A DNA stretch of 64,000 bases from Aquimarina macrocephali JAMB N27 (GCF_000520995.1 NZ_JACA01000047.1:32272-96271), one strand, 5' to 3'. Numbered from the stretch's first letter, positions 41,697 through 55,900 are shown. Made by a program: numbers and translations. The notes: a model not told the origin generated them from the sequence alone.

Positions 41697-42914
41697 CTAT
41701 TTATAATTCAAGCCTGGTCTATTGATCTTTACAGATGAATTTAATTTTTCGCTTTTTATTTCTTCAATATATTCTTTCATCACCTTTAAAGCGTATCTGA
41801 TATGTTGGTGTTTTGTCTTAGATCCAAAGCTGATCCGGATAGATTCCTGTGCTGCCTCATCTGTTAATCCTATTGCTTTTAAAACATGGGAGGGTTTGTT
41901 AGATGATGCACTACACGCAGAGCCAGAAGAAACAGCAATTCCCTTATAATCCAGTGATTTCATTAAGTCGCCACTGCCAATACCAGGAAAGGTTAAATTA
42001 ATGGTATTAGTCAAACAGTTATCCATTGGAGAATTAATAATTATATCACTTTTTATCGTTTTTAATTCATTAATGAATGTTTTCTTAAGAGACTCATTTT
42101 TTATTGAAAGGGATACAAGTTTATTTACATGTCTGCAAGCTTCTCCAAAACCTGCGATATTATGAATGGATTCTGTACCTGCTCGCATTCCTTCTTCTTG
42201 ATGTCCTCCATGAATATAAGGTTCGAGAGGACAGCTAATTTTGGCATACCAGGCACCTATTCCCTTAGGGCCATAGAGTTTATGAGCAGAAAATGTAGCA
42301 TAATCGACTCCTAGTTCCTTCACGTTTATAGAGATTTTGCCTAATGCCTGCACACAATCAGAAAAAACCAGAGCACCTTTAGCCTTGGCCATTTCAGATA
42401 TTTTTTTAATATCCTGAATCGTCCCTATTTCATTATTAGCCAACATACAGCAAACCATAGAAGTTCGATCATCTATCATAGCTTCAAGCTCTTTAAGCAA
42501 TACACGTCCAGAACTATCTACAGGACAATATTGAACATCTATATTTTTGGTCTTCAAATACTCTAGTGTTTGAATCACTGATGGATGCTCAATTGGTGTA
42601 GAGATTATTTTGTTTTTATCTGGATAGAAATGACTACTTATTGTTTTCAATAACGCATTATTGGATTCGGTTGCACAACTAGAAAAATACACTTCATGTG
42701 AATGAGCTCCGATCGTGGCTGCAACTTGTTCACGAGCTTTTTCAATAATTTGTGCAGACATTTTCCCTTTTGAATATCCCGATGAGGGATTTCCCCAATA
42801 AGATTTCAATACCCGATTCATTACGCTTCTTACAGATGGTGCTATATGAGTTGTTGCGTTATGATCGAAATAAACATTTCGCTTGTTCAATATTTGTTTT
42901 AGCATGGCAATCAT
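41697..42914 (-). CDS. NifS/IscS-like cysteine desulfurase
   Basis: A 405-residue class V PLP enzyme. 'NVYFDHNATTHIAPSVRSVMNR' at the start, 'HEVYFSSCATESNNALL' near residue 75, PLP Lys near 208 in 'FSAHKLYGPKGIGAWY', and catalytic Cys near 331 in 'AVSSGSACSASSNKPSHVL' are those of group I desulfurases. It takes sulfur from L-cysteine as an enzyme persulfide. Housekeeping paralogues are normally near isc or suf genes, which are absent here. Instead it starts 9 bp after the C_GCAxxG_C_C gene inside the polyketide cluster, so it probably supplies sulfur to the product. Confidence 0.9.
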   Translation of the reverse strand: MIAMLKQILNKRNVYFDHNATTHIAPSVRSVMNRVLKSYWGNPSSGYSKGKMSAQIIEKAREQVAATIGAHSHEVYFSSCATESNNALLKTISSHFYPDKNKIISTPIEHPSVIQTLEYLKTKNIDVQYCPVDSSGRVLLKELEAMIDDRTSMVCCMLANNEIGTIQDIKKISEMAKAKGALVFSDCVQALGKISINVKELGVDYATFSAHKLYGPKGIGAWYAKISCPLEPYIHGGHQEEGMRAGTESIHNIAGFGEACRHVNKLVSLSIKNESLKKTFINELKTIKSDIIINSPMDNCLTNTINLTFPGIGSGDLMKSLDYKGIAVSSGSACSASSNKPSHVLKAIGLTDEAAQESIRISFGSKTKHQHIRYALKVMKEYIEEIKSEKLNSSVKINRPGLNYK

Positions 42915-42923
42915 ATTTTTAAA

Positions 42924-43745
42924 TTATAGTGCAGCAAGTGCATCGATGATCTTCTTACAACCTCCATTCTTAATATATTCGGAGTGATCATCTATATCCT
43001 TAAATTCTTTGTTTGTAATTTTACTGCATAATACTTCGGAGTCTGTTTGAACATAAAACGCTCTCAGCATCTTTTTGGTCTCCAGGCTATCAAATGACGA
43101 TGGTGATTTACCAGGATTCTTTTTTATCCAATCCACCATTTTATACCAAATCGCAGCACTTAGCGCTCCACATTCTTTTCCGCTTAAACCAAGCCCTCCG
43201 GCATATCCGGCTACCATAAGCATTTCTTCTTCTGTAGCTCCCATTTTTCTGACCACCTCAGATGCACAACTTACCGATCCCGGACAGAAACTTACAGATT
43301 CATCCGATAAGCCTTCATCTGCTGATTTAATTGCTTCGGGAGCCCATCTTCCTGCCAGCTTCATACAACCAAATGCTTTTCCCGTAAACAATACTTTTAG
43401 CGGAGCTAATTTACCCGTAAGATCCATATCTGTAATATCACGGCAACTTATCGTATTTGTTCTTTTTTTAAAGGATTCCATCAGATGTTGTGTAGCTGTT
43501 ATAGCCATTGCTATTGCTTCTCCTGTGTCTTCATTTCTTCGGTATGATTCTGCTCCGGCAGCCAAAACGGCTCCTCCGATCATTCCGCATTGGTATCCTC
43601 TATTCAATAGCCCTCCTGCAAAAGGAGATGCCGCAATCTCTGCTATTTCATTCGGAACACCATACTCGCTATTTAACAGAGAACAAAATGCTGTACCACA
43701 AGTTCCTCTGGATAATACTTTTAAACCTTCTTTAATAGCCTTCAT
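42924..43745 (-). CDS. Duplicated C_GCAxxG_C_C family cysteine-rich protein
   Basis: A 273-residue cytoplasmic protein with ten cysteines (16, 21, 53, 101, 127, 154, 160, 192, 240, 263). Two copies of the C_GCAxxG_C_C domain can be seen. The first runs about 10-127 ('TCGTAFCSLLNSEYG', 'GYQCGMIGGAVLAAG', 'ISCRDITDMDLTG'). The second runs about 150-263 ('VSCASEVVRKMGAT', 'AGGLGLSGKECGALSAA', 'LCSKI', 'GGCKKIIDAL'). Single-domain members are thought to bind metal or carry redox cysteines; no reaction is proven. It is 9 bp upstream of the NifS-like gene. I infer that it may accept or relay sulfur from that desulfurase. Confidence 0.75.
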   Translation of the reverse strand: MKAIKEGLKVLSRGTCGTAFCSLLNSEYGVPNEIAEIAASPFAGGLLNRGYQCGMIGGAVLAAGAESYRRNEDTGEAIAMAITATQHLMESFKKRTNTISCRDITDMDLTGKLAPLKVLFTGKAFGCMKLAGRWAPEAIKSADEGLSDESVSFCPGSVSCASEVVRKMGATEEEMLMVAGYAGGLGLSGKECGALSAAIWYKMVDWIKKNPGKSPSSFDSLETKKMLRAFYVQTDSEVLCSKITNKEFKDIDDHSEYIKNGGCKKIIDALAAL

Positions 43746-43929
43746 AATGGAAATTTTAGTGAGTTTTTAATTATATATAGTTCATAACCCATTTCTCCTG
43801 TTAGAAAGATTGAATTATGTTTATTAAAAGAAACCCTTTGTGTGACTTGGGTACCTTTTGTGTTTTTCTTATTACAACAGTTTTATGATTTTGAAATATG
43901 ATTTTTGTTGAAATCATAACTCATCCATA
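43746..43929. other. Gap between the giant PKS and the cysteine-rich protein gene
   Basis: 184 bp with no hairpin or RNA seen. It could hold a promoter for the sulfur genes, but no motif was convincing. Confidence 0.3.
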
Positions 43930-46900
43930 TTATGAGCTTACTTCGAAAGCCATACTATTAGATTCTATAACTTGATCGGTATGTAGATTATCCTGATCAG
44001 CATCAACCTTATTAAATGCTCTTACATAAAAGTTTTTAATCCTAACTAAAACACCTCCTGCTTCATTGATAATTTTTATATTGAATTTTTTAATACTTGC
44101 CGGAGACCGAACTCCTTCCTCTACGTGTTCCACATAAGCATAACAGGTATGAGGTAATGAACGAAATATTTCTATTTCATCAATAGCAAATGGTACATGT
44201 GGAGTTGCTGATTCCATCTGCCCAATCAATCCAGCAACAGTTTGTAAAGCACCGTCGACAATACAAGGATGGAGAATGAATCGATCAGAATCGATTAATA
44301 AATGATCTGTTAATTTCAACCTAGATAAAGCAAAGGATTCGTTGATATAAAATTCCTGAATAGTTTTAAATGCTAAGCCATAATTAAAACCTACCTGGTT
44401 AAAGATATCATAGTAGTATGAACCATCCTGAGGCTCAGAACACTGTTCCTTAAGCTTTTGTATTGGAATTTTTTCAATATCTGCTGAATGTTTATTACCG
44501 TTTTGGAAAAACAACTTCCCTTCAGAATGAATTATTTGTTCATTTTCATCATCAAGTGAAGTAATTTTAAATTCAGTACCTATACCATTAGGTTTTAATG
44601 ATGTATTAATAAACTGTGAGCCTTTCTTAAAACTTAATGGGTGAGCCCACACAATATCTTTAATCTTGCTAACCTTTTGTTCTCCTGCGAGGTTTCCTGA
44701 AATATTTGCAATTTCAATAAACCCTGAACCTGGAAAGATTTTCTCTTTATTAACCTGATGATCCGATGCATAAAACTCCTTATCGGATAACCATGAACTA
44801 AAACGAACTTCTCTTAATGTAGATGAATTATATGAAATCAAGGGATGTAGTTGAGCACCTATGGGTTTGGTTACCGTTCTCTTTTCTTCAATTACTCGAT
44901 CCGATACCCAATACCTTTCTTTGGCAAAAGGATAAGTAGGTAGTGGTATCCGATTGGGTTTATCCTGAGGATATAACCTTTCCCAATCCATTTCAACTCC
45001 GGTAACCCATAATTGCGCGAGTTTATCCAGATCACCTGCCTCAAAAAGAGAACGAAGTTCCTGTTCGTTATTGAGCATTTTCTTTCTTCCTCGTTTAGGA
45101 TTCGGCTTACCTCTAAAAATATGGTCAGACTCGTTTTGTTGTTCCCAATCTTTCAACCGAATTATAAGTTCTTCTCTATTTGAAGCAACAATCGCCAACC
45201 TTTCTGACATCACTTCCCGACCAACCTGTAAGGTAAAAGATAGATCCGCAAGGTTCACTTGTTTTTCTTTTTCTATATAATTGAGTAACCGATTTGCATA
45301 TTCTCTAAGGCGTTCATCATTTTTTGCAGAAAATATTATAAGATGTGGCCCCTCTTTTGGATATACCTCTTCAGCTTTTACGTTCCTATATTCTTCTAGT
45401 ATTAAACATGCATTCACTCCTCCTGCCCCAAACGAGTTTATAAGTGCTCTACGAGGGTTACCCGAGGGAGATTCCCATGAAGTCAGTTTATGTTGAAGAT
45501 AGAATGGTGATTCTTTGAAATTAATATTTGGATTTATTTCATCAGAATTAATTGTAGGCACTAACTGTTGATGTTTCATTTGCAGCAGTACTTTTGCTAC
45601 TCCTGCAATTCCTGCTGCTGACTCAGGGTGCCCAATATTGGATTTAACTGATCCAATAGCGGTAACTTGTTTTTTTATAGTTTGTTTTTGAAATGCGTTC
45701 GTTAAAGCCACAATTTCAAGGCTATCTCCCAGCTGTGTACCTGTACCATGCCCTTCTATATAACTGATGGTTTCCGGATGGATTTGAGCCTTTTGAAGGG
45801 TATGCTCTATCAAATTTGCCTGAGCATTAGGATTAGGAGCAGAATATCCATTGGATCTGCCACTATGATCAAACGCACTTCCTGCCAGTACACCATATAT
45901 GTGATCTCCATCCTCTATGGCTTTACTGAGTGGTTTTAGTAGAACCGATCCTACCCCTTCACCAGGAACAAAACCATCATCACCTTTACCGTAACTATGG
46001 CATTTTCCTCCTAGGGATATCATTCGATTCTTACATAGTGAATGATATTTAGATGGATGTAAATATAAGTTTACACCGCCAGCAACAGCAACCTTACATT
46101 CTTGTTTTTTTAGACTTTCACATGCAAGGTGTATCGCCACTGAAGAAGATGAACAGGCTGTATCAACAGGCATACTAGGTCCGTTAAAATCAAATAGGTA
46201 AGATATGCGGTTAGCAATCGACCAGGGGTGGGCACTAGGAACTGTATTTCCTTTACTCCATTCTTCAGACGCCAACAGGTTATAGGTATTTGTTGTAACG
46301 CCTACAAAAACTCCTACATTAGCGCTTTTGGCTTTAGGATATCGTTTTTTAAGACTATCTTTTGTATATCCTGCATCTTCTATGGTAGCCCAAACAGATT
46401 GTAAAAAAAGTCGCTCTTGCGGATCCATTATCCTGGCTTCTTCCTGAGTAATATTGAAAAATTGAGGATCAAACTTGTCAACATCACTTATAAAACCTCC
46501 CCACTTGCCATAAATTTTTCCTTCTGCTGCTTTCTCTGGATCTTCATCATAAAATTCTTCAAAATCCCATCGACTTTTAGGTACTAAGTCCGTTAAATCT
46601 TTTCCTTGTTTCAGACTTTCCCAATATGAATCCAAATTTTCAGATTGAGGGTAGCTTCCATGCACTCCAATAATGGCAATTGATTCTGAATCCTTATAAG
46701 TAATTGGTTCATCAATTGCATCCTTTGTTTGCTGTTTGCTTTCTTTTATATGTTCTCTTTGGATTTCTGTTTCATACTGTGGTTTAACTTGATTACTTGA
46801 TAAGTTTATCGAACCTTCTATATTTAGGAATTGGATTAACGTTTCCTGTTCTTCCTGAATCAGATATACAGCCAATTCTCCTATAGTAGAATATTCATAA

Positions 46901-49900
46901 AACAAAGTTTTTGGCAAATCTCCTAAGTCTCTTTCAAGATTTAAATTTATCTGGTTAATACTTATAGAATCAATACCAAAGGATTCAAAATGTTCTTCAG
47001 GATCAATTCGATTGGGATCAAGTTTAATCTCATTTCCAATAAGCCTTTTAAGATACTCTTCTGTTTTTTCAAGAAGGATATCAGCATCTATTATATTACC
47101 TTGGATCTGCTTGTTTTTTTCAACTTTTTTAGCAGTTCGATCAATGTAAGTTTTGATTCTGGATGGGAAACCATATAGTGGAATACCCTGAGATACATCA
47201 GATAATAAAAATTCTTCTAGAAATTGTACTCCTTCTTCTATAGATATAGGGCAAAGACCTGTTTCTTTTTGGATCAAAGTAACTTCTTCATCAGAAATAT
47301 GCATTCCTCCTTCTTCCCAATAAGGCCAGTTAATTGCTAGTGTTTTACCACAACGTTTTTGTTCTTTTACCAAGGCTTCCCTGTTTTCAGCAAATGAATT
47401 GAGATAATGATTGCCATAGGCATAATCGGATTGTCCTATATTGCCTAATACACCTGCGATTGAAGAAAACATGATAAAGACATCCAAATTTTCATCTCTC
47501 GTAGCTAGGTCTAAATTAATTGTTCCGTAAATTTTGGGAGCTAATACTTCGTCTATCTCTTCTTTAGATTTCTTGAGAATAAACGAATCCCGGTTAATTC
47601 CTGCACCATGAATCACTCCGTTGATCTGTGAAAAATTTGTCTTTGCCGTTTTTACAATGGCCTCCACATCTTCTAATTTTGATACATCAGCTTGCACGTA
47701 TAAGATTTTGGATCCATAAGATTTAAGTATATCAATTTTTTTCTTTTGTGCAGCTTTAAGGGGAGATCTCCCAAAAAGAACCAGATTACTCTGGTAATTT
47801 TTAACCAGATACTCACTAAAAATAAGACCTAGCCCACCTAAACCTCCTGATACAATATAAACACCGTTCTGTTTTAATGGTAAACGATCTATATTTTTCT
47901 CAATATTGGTAAATTGGGTCAGTTCCTTGACATAACGAACATAGGTTTGTTTATCTTTTAGGAATGTATAACGAATTTCATTCTTCCTCCAGTTTTCATC
48001 ACTGAATTCATCCCTAATAATACGAACCTTTTCTACCATAGTAACCTGCTTACTATCCTTAACTTCAACAATCTTTCCTTTAAAGTAAGGATTCTCTAGA
48101 GTTAAGGTTTTGAAAAAGCTTCCTAGTGCAGCATTGTATGGAACAGTTAAATTTGTAGTACCCGAGAAAATTGACAAAATCTGAAGCGGGATTTGATGTT
48201 TTTGTTCTATTAAAGCCTTGCATAGATTAAAAAGGGTATAAATACTATAATTGAGCTGATGAGTAATGTTTTCTTTTTCATCTAAACTATCCGGCTCTAA
48301 TCCCTGATGAATAATTCGATAAGGAAGCTGATCTTTTACACTAAGGTGTTCTGCCAGTTGTTTAAAATGTTTTTCCTTCTGAAAGTCAATAGTAAAAACA
48401 GATGGCTCTATTTCTTCAAAAGCAGATCCTGGTTTTAACAATATATATGAATTCCCTTCTGGATATTGATGTGATTGTTTTTTTAGAGTAAGAAACAGTT
48501 CTTCTGAGGTATCCAGAATCAGTACCAAACCATTTTTGGGAGATTTTTCTTCAGATACATCAAGATTTTGTTCAATCCATTTGGTGCAATAGTGTAATTT
48601 CTTTTTCTCCTCTTCAGATGTATCCTCTGCATTGTTTTCTTGCATTCCTTGTGGAATGACAGGCATAGAAAATGCAGGTTTAGTAATCCAATATCGCTCT
48701 TTAGCAAAAGGATATGTGGGAAGAGAAATACGCTTTGGGCGAACATTCTGATAGAACAGAGACCAATCAATATCAGCACCTGATATCCATAGTTTAGCCA
48801 ATTTTTCCTGATTACGGGCCTCCATAATCACCTTTAAATAAGCTTTACCTTCTTCTCCTTCCAATAAGGCAATGGTATCGGAAGAAGCTTTCTTAATGTT
48901 TCCATAAAATACGCCTTCCAACTCATTTGCATCTCTTTTTAATATTGTATGATCTTCTACTTCGTGTATTGATGCCCATTGATTCAGTTTCCCGACAAGT
49001 TCATCTACATTAGTCGTTACGATCACAAGACGCTCATTCATTGGTGTCCTTCCTACCTGGGAGGTATATACTAACTCCTCTAGTTCAATATCTTTGTTTC
49101 TTCTAAGAAAACCTGTCATCTTCTTGACATACTTTAAAAGTGTATTTTTATCTCTCGAAGAGAGAACAAACGATTGAGGTCCATTGTAGTAAGATTCAGT
49201 TTTCTTGTCGTTACTGTTTTTATATTCTTCTATAATAAGGTGTGCATTCGAACCTCCTGCACCAAAAGAACTTATACTAGCTCGTCTGGGATGTTCTTCA
49301 TGATCTTTCCAGGGCACTAATTCTTGCTGCACATAAAAAGGTGACTCTTTAAAATTGATATTAGGATTTAATGTAGTTGCATGTAAAGAAGGAACTAGTT
49401 TTTTATGTTTCAACTGCAGTAATACCTTTGTAACCGCAGCTATTCCCGCTGCAGATTCCAGATGTCCTATGTTTGATTTAACAGAGCCTATTGGACATAC
49501 TTGTTTTTGTGAAATTGATTCTCCAAAAGCTTTATTTAATCCGGTAATTTCGATAGGATCTCCCAAAGCTGTACCTGTACCATGAGTTTCGATATAACCC
49601 AATGTTGAAGGATCAACTTTAGCTTTTTTAAGTGATTCCCGAATCAAATCCCCTTGTGCATTAGGGTTTGGAACAGAATAACCGTTAGTTTTTCCTCCAT
49701 GGTTAATTACACTGGATTTCACTATACCATATATATGATCACCGTCTTCGATCGCTTTATCAAGAGATTTTAACAAAACAGCTCCTACACCTTCTCCTGC
49801 AACATATCCATCTCCACCTTCTCCAAAACTTCTGCACCTGCCATCACTGGCTGCAAAATTACCCTGACTTAGCATGAGATATTTATGAGGATGTATAGAA

Positions 49901-52900
49901 ACATTAACGCCTCCGGCAATAGCTGCTTCTATTTCACCTTTCCGTATTTCTTCACAAGCCTGATGAATGGCCGTTAAAGATGACGAACACATAGTATCTA
50001 GAGCAATACTGGGCCCATGCAGATCTAAGAAGTAAGAAACTCTATTTGCGATTGATGCATAAGACGAACCTGGAACAACAGCATTACCTGCCAACATAGC
50101 TTCTGCCCCATAAAGTTGATACTGTCCATACATAACTCCAACATACACACCAACTCGTCCTAGTGTTGAGATATTTTCTTTACTATAACCAGCATCCTCA
50201 ATGGTTTGCCATGCAGTTTCGACAAAAAGTCGTTCCTGAGGGTCAATTAATTCAGCCTCTTTAGGTGATATATTAAAAAACAACGGATCGAATTTATCAA
50301 CATCAGAAATAAACCCTCCCCATTTACTATAGCTTTTTCCAACTTGATTACGTTTAGGATCAAAAAAACGATCTGTATCCCAACGTCCTTCTGGAATTTG
50401 TGTAATACAATCCCGACCATTTTTGAGGTTTTCCCAAAATTCTTCAGGATTCTCTGCTAACGGGTATTTACCGCCTAGTCCTACAATCGCAACTTCTCTC
50501 TGAACGTTGATCTCATTATTAAAGAAACGATTACTTGAATACATTGCAGAAGTCAGTGATTGTTTCTTAATTGTATCCTTGGGTAATTCTATCGATGAAG
50601 ATATTGTTTGTTGAGTCCCTTCACGTTCCTGAATAATTTTGGGATATGTTTCGGCAAAAAATCCTGCTAAGGTTTTTATAGTCTGATATTCAAAAAACAA
50701 GGTTTTAGAAAGAGAGCCAAAAGTTTTTTCAAGTATATTGGTCAATCTCATAGCGAGTATAGAATCGATACCATAATTCTCTAATGGTGCTTTTGGATCA
50801 AGTTCCTGAATCTTAATTTTTAAAACCTCTGCAAACAGTTTTCGAAGATAGCTTATGGTTTTATCTAAAAGGATATTTGAATCTACTATAGGAGTTTGTG
50901 AGGACTCCATGTTCTTTATAGTTGTAACTTCTGGTCTATGTTCTACCTTATGAGCTTGATTAGAAAGTAAGATTGAGCGCATTTTCTGAATATTTCCTTC
51001 CATAATCAAAACTTGATTATCCTGTAAGGTCATACTACTATATAATGCCTTGATACCTGATGAAGTTTGCATAGGGGATATTCCCGTTGCTTGCTGGAGC
51101 ATTTCAATATTTTTCTGAGCAATACTCAAGTTTCCTCCCTCCCACAAAGGCCAATTGATAGAAAGGGTATGCCCTTGTCTTAATTTTTGATCTGCCAATT
51201 GGTTACGGTAACTCGCAAATTGGTCCATAAAGGCATTAGCTGTTGCATAATCCGACTGTCCTAGATTACCCATCGCACCTGATAATGATGAAAACAATAC
51301 TAAGAAATCAAGATTAATATTTTTACTAGCCAGATCCAGATTGTACGTTCCGGTAACTTTGGGTGCTAATACCTTAGTAAATTCAGCACTGGTTTTCTTC
51401 AGAATAAAGTTATCTGATATCATACCGGCACTATGAATTATACCGTTAAGTTTCCCGTTTTTCTTTTCAATCGTAGCTATAAGTTTTTCCACTTGATTCA
51501 GATCATTAAGATCTAGCTGTTGATATTCAACCCGACCAGTACCCGAGTTCAGTTCATTTAAAATGATCTGCTTTTCCTCTGTTAGTTCAGAGCGCCCGGT
51601 TACTATGACCTTTACCTCTTTGGCTTGTTGTAAAATTTCCTTGGTAAACAAAACCCCCAAAGCACCAAGGCCTCCTGTAATCAAATAAACGCCTTGATTT
51701 TTGAATACAGGTTTAGTGTTCTCTTGATTTGCTTTTACTTCGCCCCATTGTAAAATATATGAAGTGTTGTTTTCATATTTTATAATAGATTCTTCTGGTA
51801 GAGTTGCTGCTTTCTGTAGTTGACCTACCAGGTCTTTTGTATGTATACCTGATTTTGTGAGGATAATTTGACCAGTTAGCATTGGATTTTCCTGAGCTGC
51901 AGTTTTTAGTAATCCTGATAACCCTGAAAAAAGTACCTGTTCCTTGTTATCGGCAACTACAATTTGGATAAGAACCTTTTCTTTGGGTTTATTCTTTATT
52001 ATTTTCTGAACATGTTCAAAACAAGTCAATGCATAGTTGTTATAACGTTCTGCTATATTTTTTTCCGAGGCTTCAAGTTGTATACAATGGCTATTGTGAA
52101 TTAATGTTTCAAGCTGACTTGCTTCTGCGTCAGATATTTCACACAAAATAACATGTTTCTCATCAAATTTAGCTTCGGTAGTTTCTGGTATATGAGCTAT
52201 TTCACAGCTCTTCCATAAAGGCTTAGCCATTAAAGTGCCTATATCCTTATTTTTTAAACCAATGGTGTCTTCTTTTAATTGTCTGGAAGACAATCTTTTC
52301 ATTTGCACACATATATTCCCCTCTTGATCACATATATCAATATCCAGTTTGGTAATAGCATCGGTAGGTAGACTTCCTTCTGAGTAACGAACCCAAGCAA
52401 GCATGTCTTCTGTAACAGCAGATAGTATTCGTATAGTCTCCAAAGCAAAGGGTACCGAAGGTTGTGAAGGAATCGTAGTCAAATCATCTATCAGACCAAA
52501 AGCAGCTTGTAAACCACTATCCATCAAACTCGGATGCAACAAGTAGTCTTTTTGGTTTGTTTTAACAACTGATGGTAGACTCAATTGTGCCAAGAGCTGT
52601 TTTTCTCCTTGATAAACCTTAGTGATCCCTTGATAGGCAGAACCATAAACAAGTCCCATAGATTTAAATATTGAATATAAGGTAGCCGCTTCTATGCTGC
52701 CTCTATTCATTTGTCCTTTGAGTTGCTCTATATTTAATTTTTCAGGTAAAAGATAAGCACTGTAATTAGCAACTCCCTGACAGTGAATAATTTCCTCCTC
52801 ATTATCCTTACTATAAATTTCATAATCAATCTGGTTTTCTCCTTTAATAAACAAAGCTATTTCTACCTGCTTATCTTTCTCTACCACGAGTGGTTGAGCC

Positions 52901-55900
52901 CATGCGGTGTTATGAAGTTCCAGAATACCTGATCTTGTTTTAACAGGAGTGGCTTTCTCTACTGCCACCCGTGCCATTTCAAGGTAAGCTACTGCTGGTA
53001 ATACCTTGCTGATCTCATCTTCTTTAATTTTTACCTGATGATCTGCAAGAAAAAACTCTTCGCCACTAAAGATAGAGCTATAGCTCTGTTTGCTAAGGTC
53101 TGAAGTATTACTATGTAGTAAAGGATGCAATATCGATGTGATTTTTCCATCAACCGTACTTTGATTATCCATTTTTACATCAATCCAATATTTATCCTTA
53201 GAAAAAGGGTATACAGGCAAACTTATACGTTTAGGTTTATGCTCTCCATAGAATTTATTCCAATCCAAATTCAAGCCTTTAACCCACAAATCCAGAAGTT
53301 TAGATAATTTCCTCCGGGCTATCCATTTATCAACAGTTTGCTCAAAATCTACATCTGCATTAAATACCAATAAAGTGTCTTTATCCTTGTTTGTATACTC
53401 TTGATATGTATCCTCAATATCCTTTTCACCATTAATATATGCTTCAAGCTTTTGGATCAAATCATCAACCGAACTTACCATAAAGCCAAGTCGCATATCC
53501 ATTGTTTCTCTTCCTACCTGTAGCGTGTATGCCATTTCGGTAAGGTCAATCGATTCAATAGCCTGTTCTTGTTTTTTTGTTTTTTCTTTCTGAAGGAAAT
53601 CGAGAAGATCAAGAGCTTTTTGTTTAAGTTGATCTGGTGTTCTAGCTGATAAAGGAATGATAGCTTTTGAATCCGAATCAGTAGAGATTCTGGATTGACT
53701 TACCTTTTCGGGTGCTACATATTCCTGAACAATAATATGTGCATTTGCTCCTCCAGCACCAAAAGATGAAACGCCAGCTATCCGAGGTTGTGGGACACCA
53801 TCAATTATGGGTTGTTCCCACGCTTTTAATGTTTGGTTGACAATAAACGGGGTCTTCTCAAAATCTATATTAGGGTTTAAGTTTTTTGAATGCAGAGATG
53901 GAACTATTTCTCTATGTTTTAATTGCAGCAATACTTTGGTTAGTCCTGCAATACCAGCTGCCGACTCACAATGACCTATATTGGATTTAGCAGAGCCAAG
54001 TAAGCAAAATCCTGTATCTGATGTACTTTGTTTAAATGCCTTATTTAAGGCTGATATTTCAATAGGATCGCCTAGTTTAGTTCCTGTTCCGTGTGCTTCA
54101 ATATAACTTATATGTCTAGGATCTGTCTCTGTTTCTTTTAATATATTACTAATAAGATTAGATTGTGCCTTTGGATTAGGTACACTATAACCATTAGTTT
54201 TTCCTCCATGATTAAGAGTACTACCTTTAATAATGCCGTAGATATGATCCCCATCTCTTTCGGCTTCAGATAATCTTTTCAATACAACCACACCTACACC
54301 TTCACCCGGGATATAGCCCTCTCCCCCTTCTCCAAAGCTTTGGCAATGTCCATCACTTGAAATATATTGCCCTGCACTAATTACCATATATTTGTTGGGA
54401 TGAATACTAACATTCACTCCTCCTGCAATTCCCAAACTGGTTCGCCCTTGTTTTAAATCCTGGCATGCTAAATGAATAGCCGTTAAGGATGAGGAACACA
54501 TAGAATCGACCGTCATACTAGGTCCATGAAGATCTAACATATAAGAGACTCTGTTTGCTATACTGGCATAACTCCCGGGAACTCCTATTCGTTGCCCTCT
54601 CTTACTGGCTTCAATACCATAAAGTTGATATTCACTGTACATAACTCCAGCATACACACCGACTTGTCCTGCCTGTCCAAATTTGTGCGGTATTTGTAGA
54701 CCCGCCTTGGAGTACCCTGAATCTTCTATAGCCATCCATGCATGTTGTAAAAACAAACGTTCTTGGGGATCCAGTATCTCTGCTTCCAGAGGTGAAATAT
54801 TAAAAAACAAAGGATCAAATTCGTCAACACCATCAATAAATCCTCCCCATTTGCTATAATGATACCCGCTTTTATTACGATCTGGACTATAATATTCATG
54901 CCAGTCCCAACGGTTCTTTAGTACTTCAGTAATACAGTCTTTACCATCACGTAAGTTATTCCAGTACGCTTCAATATTAGTTGCTTTTGGATAGCGACCA
55001 CTCAAACCAATAATTGCAATAGTGTCTGTATCGATATTATTTTTTTTATCTACAGAAACCTCAATCTTCCTTTGACGTCTAATGGTTCTGAAATGAGTCT
55101 GTTCTGATTGAGTTTTAACAGGTGAGGTGATGGAAATATCTTTATTTTTCGAACTATCTTTTTCTAGTGAAGAAGCAAAGAGTGTAGTCAGTTTCTTCGA
55201 ATATGATTTTATAAAGTAATCCGTAAGTTCTTGAATTGTTTGATATTCAAAAAAGAGTGTTTTTGGCAGAGAACCAAAAGTTTTTTCTAATTGATTGGTT
55301 AGGTTCATTGCCAGAATAGAATCTATACCATATTTTTCTAAAGGAGCAAGTGGGTCAATCTTATGAGATGGAAGCTTGAACAATTCAGAAAGTTGTTTTT
55401 TGATATAATTCTGGGTTTTCTCTTCCAGGTTTCCTTTATCTATTTCAACAACTGATTCTTTTTTCTCCCGGGTAATACTATGTGAAGATGGGATTTCAGA
55501 AGTGTTATTAATAAATAATACCTGATTCAATTGTTTTAAATCACCTTCTGCAACAAGTAATTGGTCATGAGCTAGTTCTAAACTTCTATGAAATGCATGT
55601 ACTCCTGTCTCTGTACTCATTGGGTGCATACCCGTACTCTGCAGTAACATTTCCTGTTTCAACTGATCAATTTTCATCCCTCCTTCTTGCCATAAAGGCC
55701 AGTTAACAGCGATAGTTTTCCCTAATCTTTGTTTAACTTCGACCAATTGATTACGATAAACAGCAAACTGATCCATAAAACTATTAGCCGTTGCATAATC
55801 AGCCTGGCCACTATTTCCGGTTATAGATGAGATTGATGAGAATAAAACTAAGAAATCAAGATCAATATTTTTACTGGCTTCATCCAGATTATACGTACCC

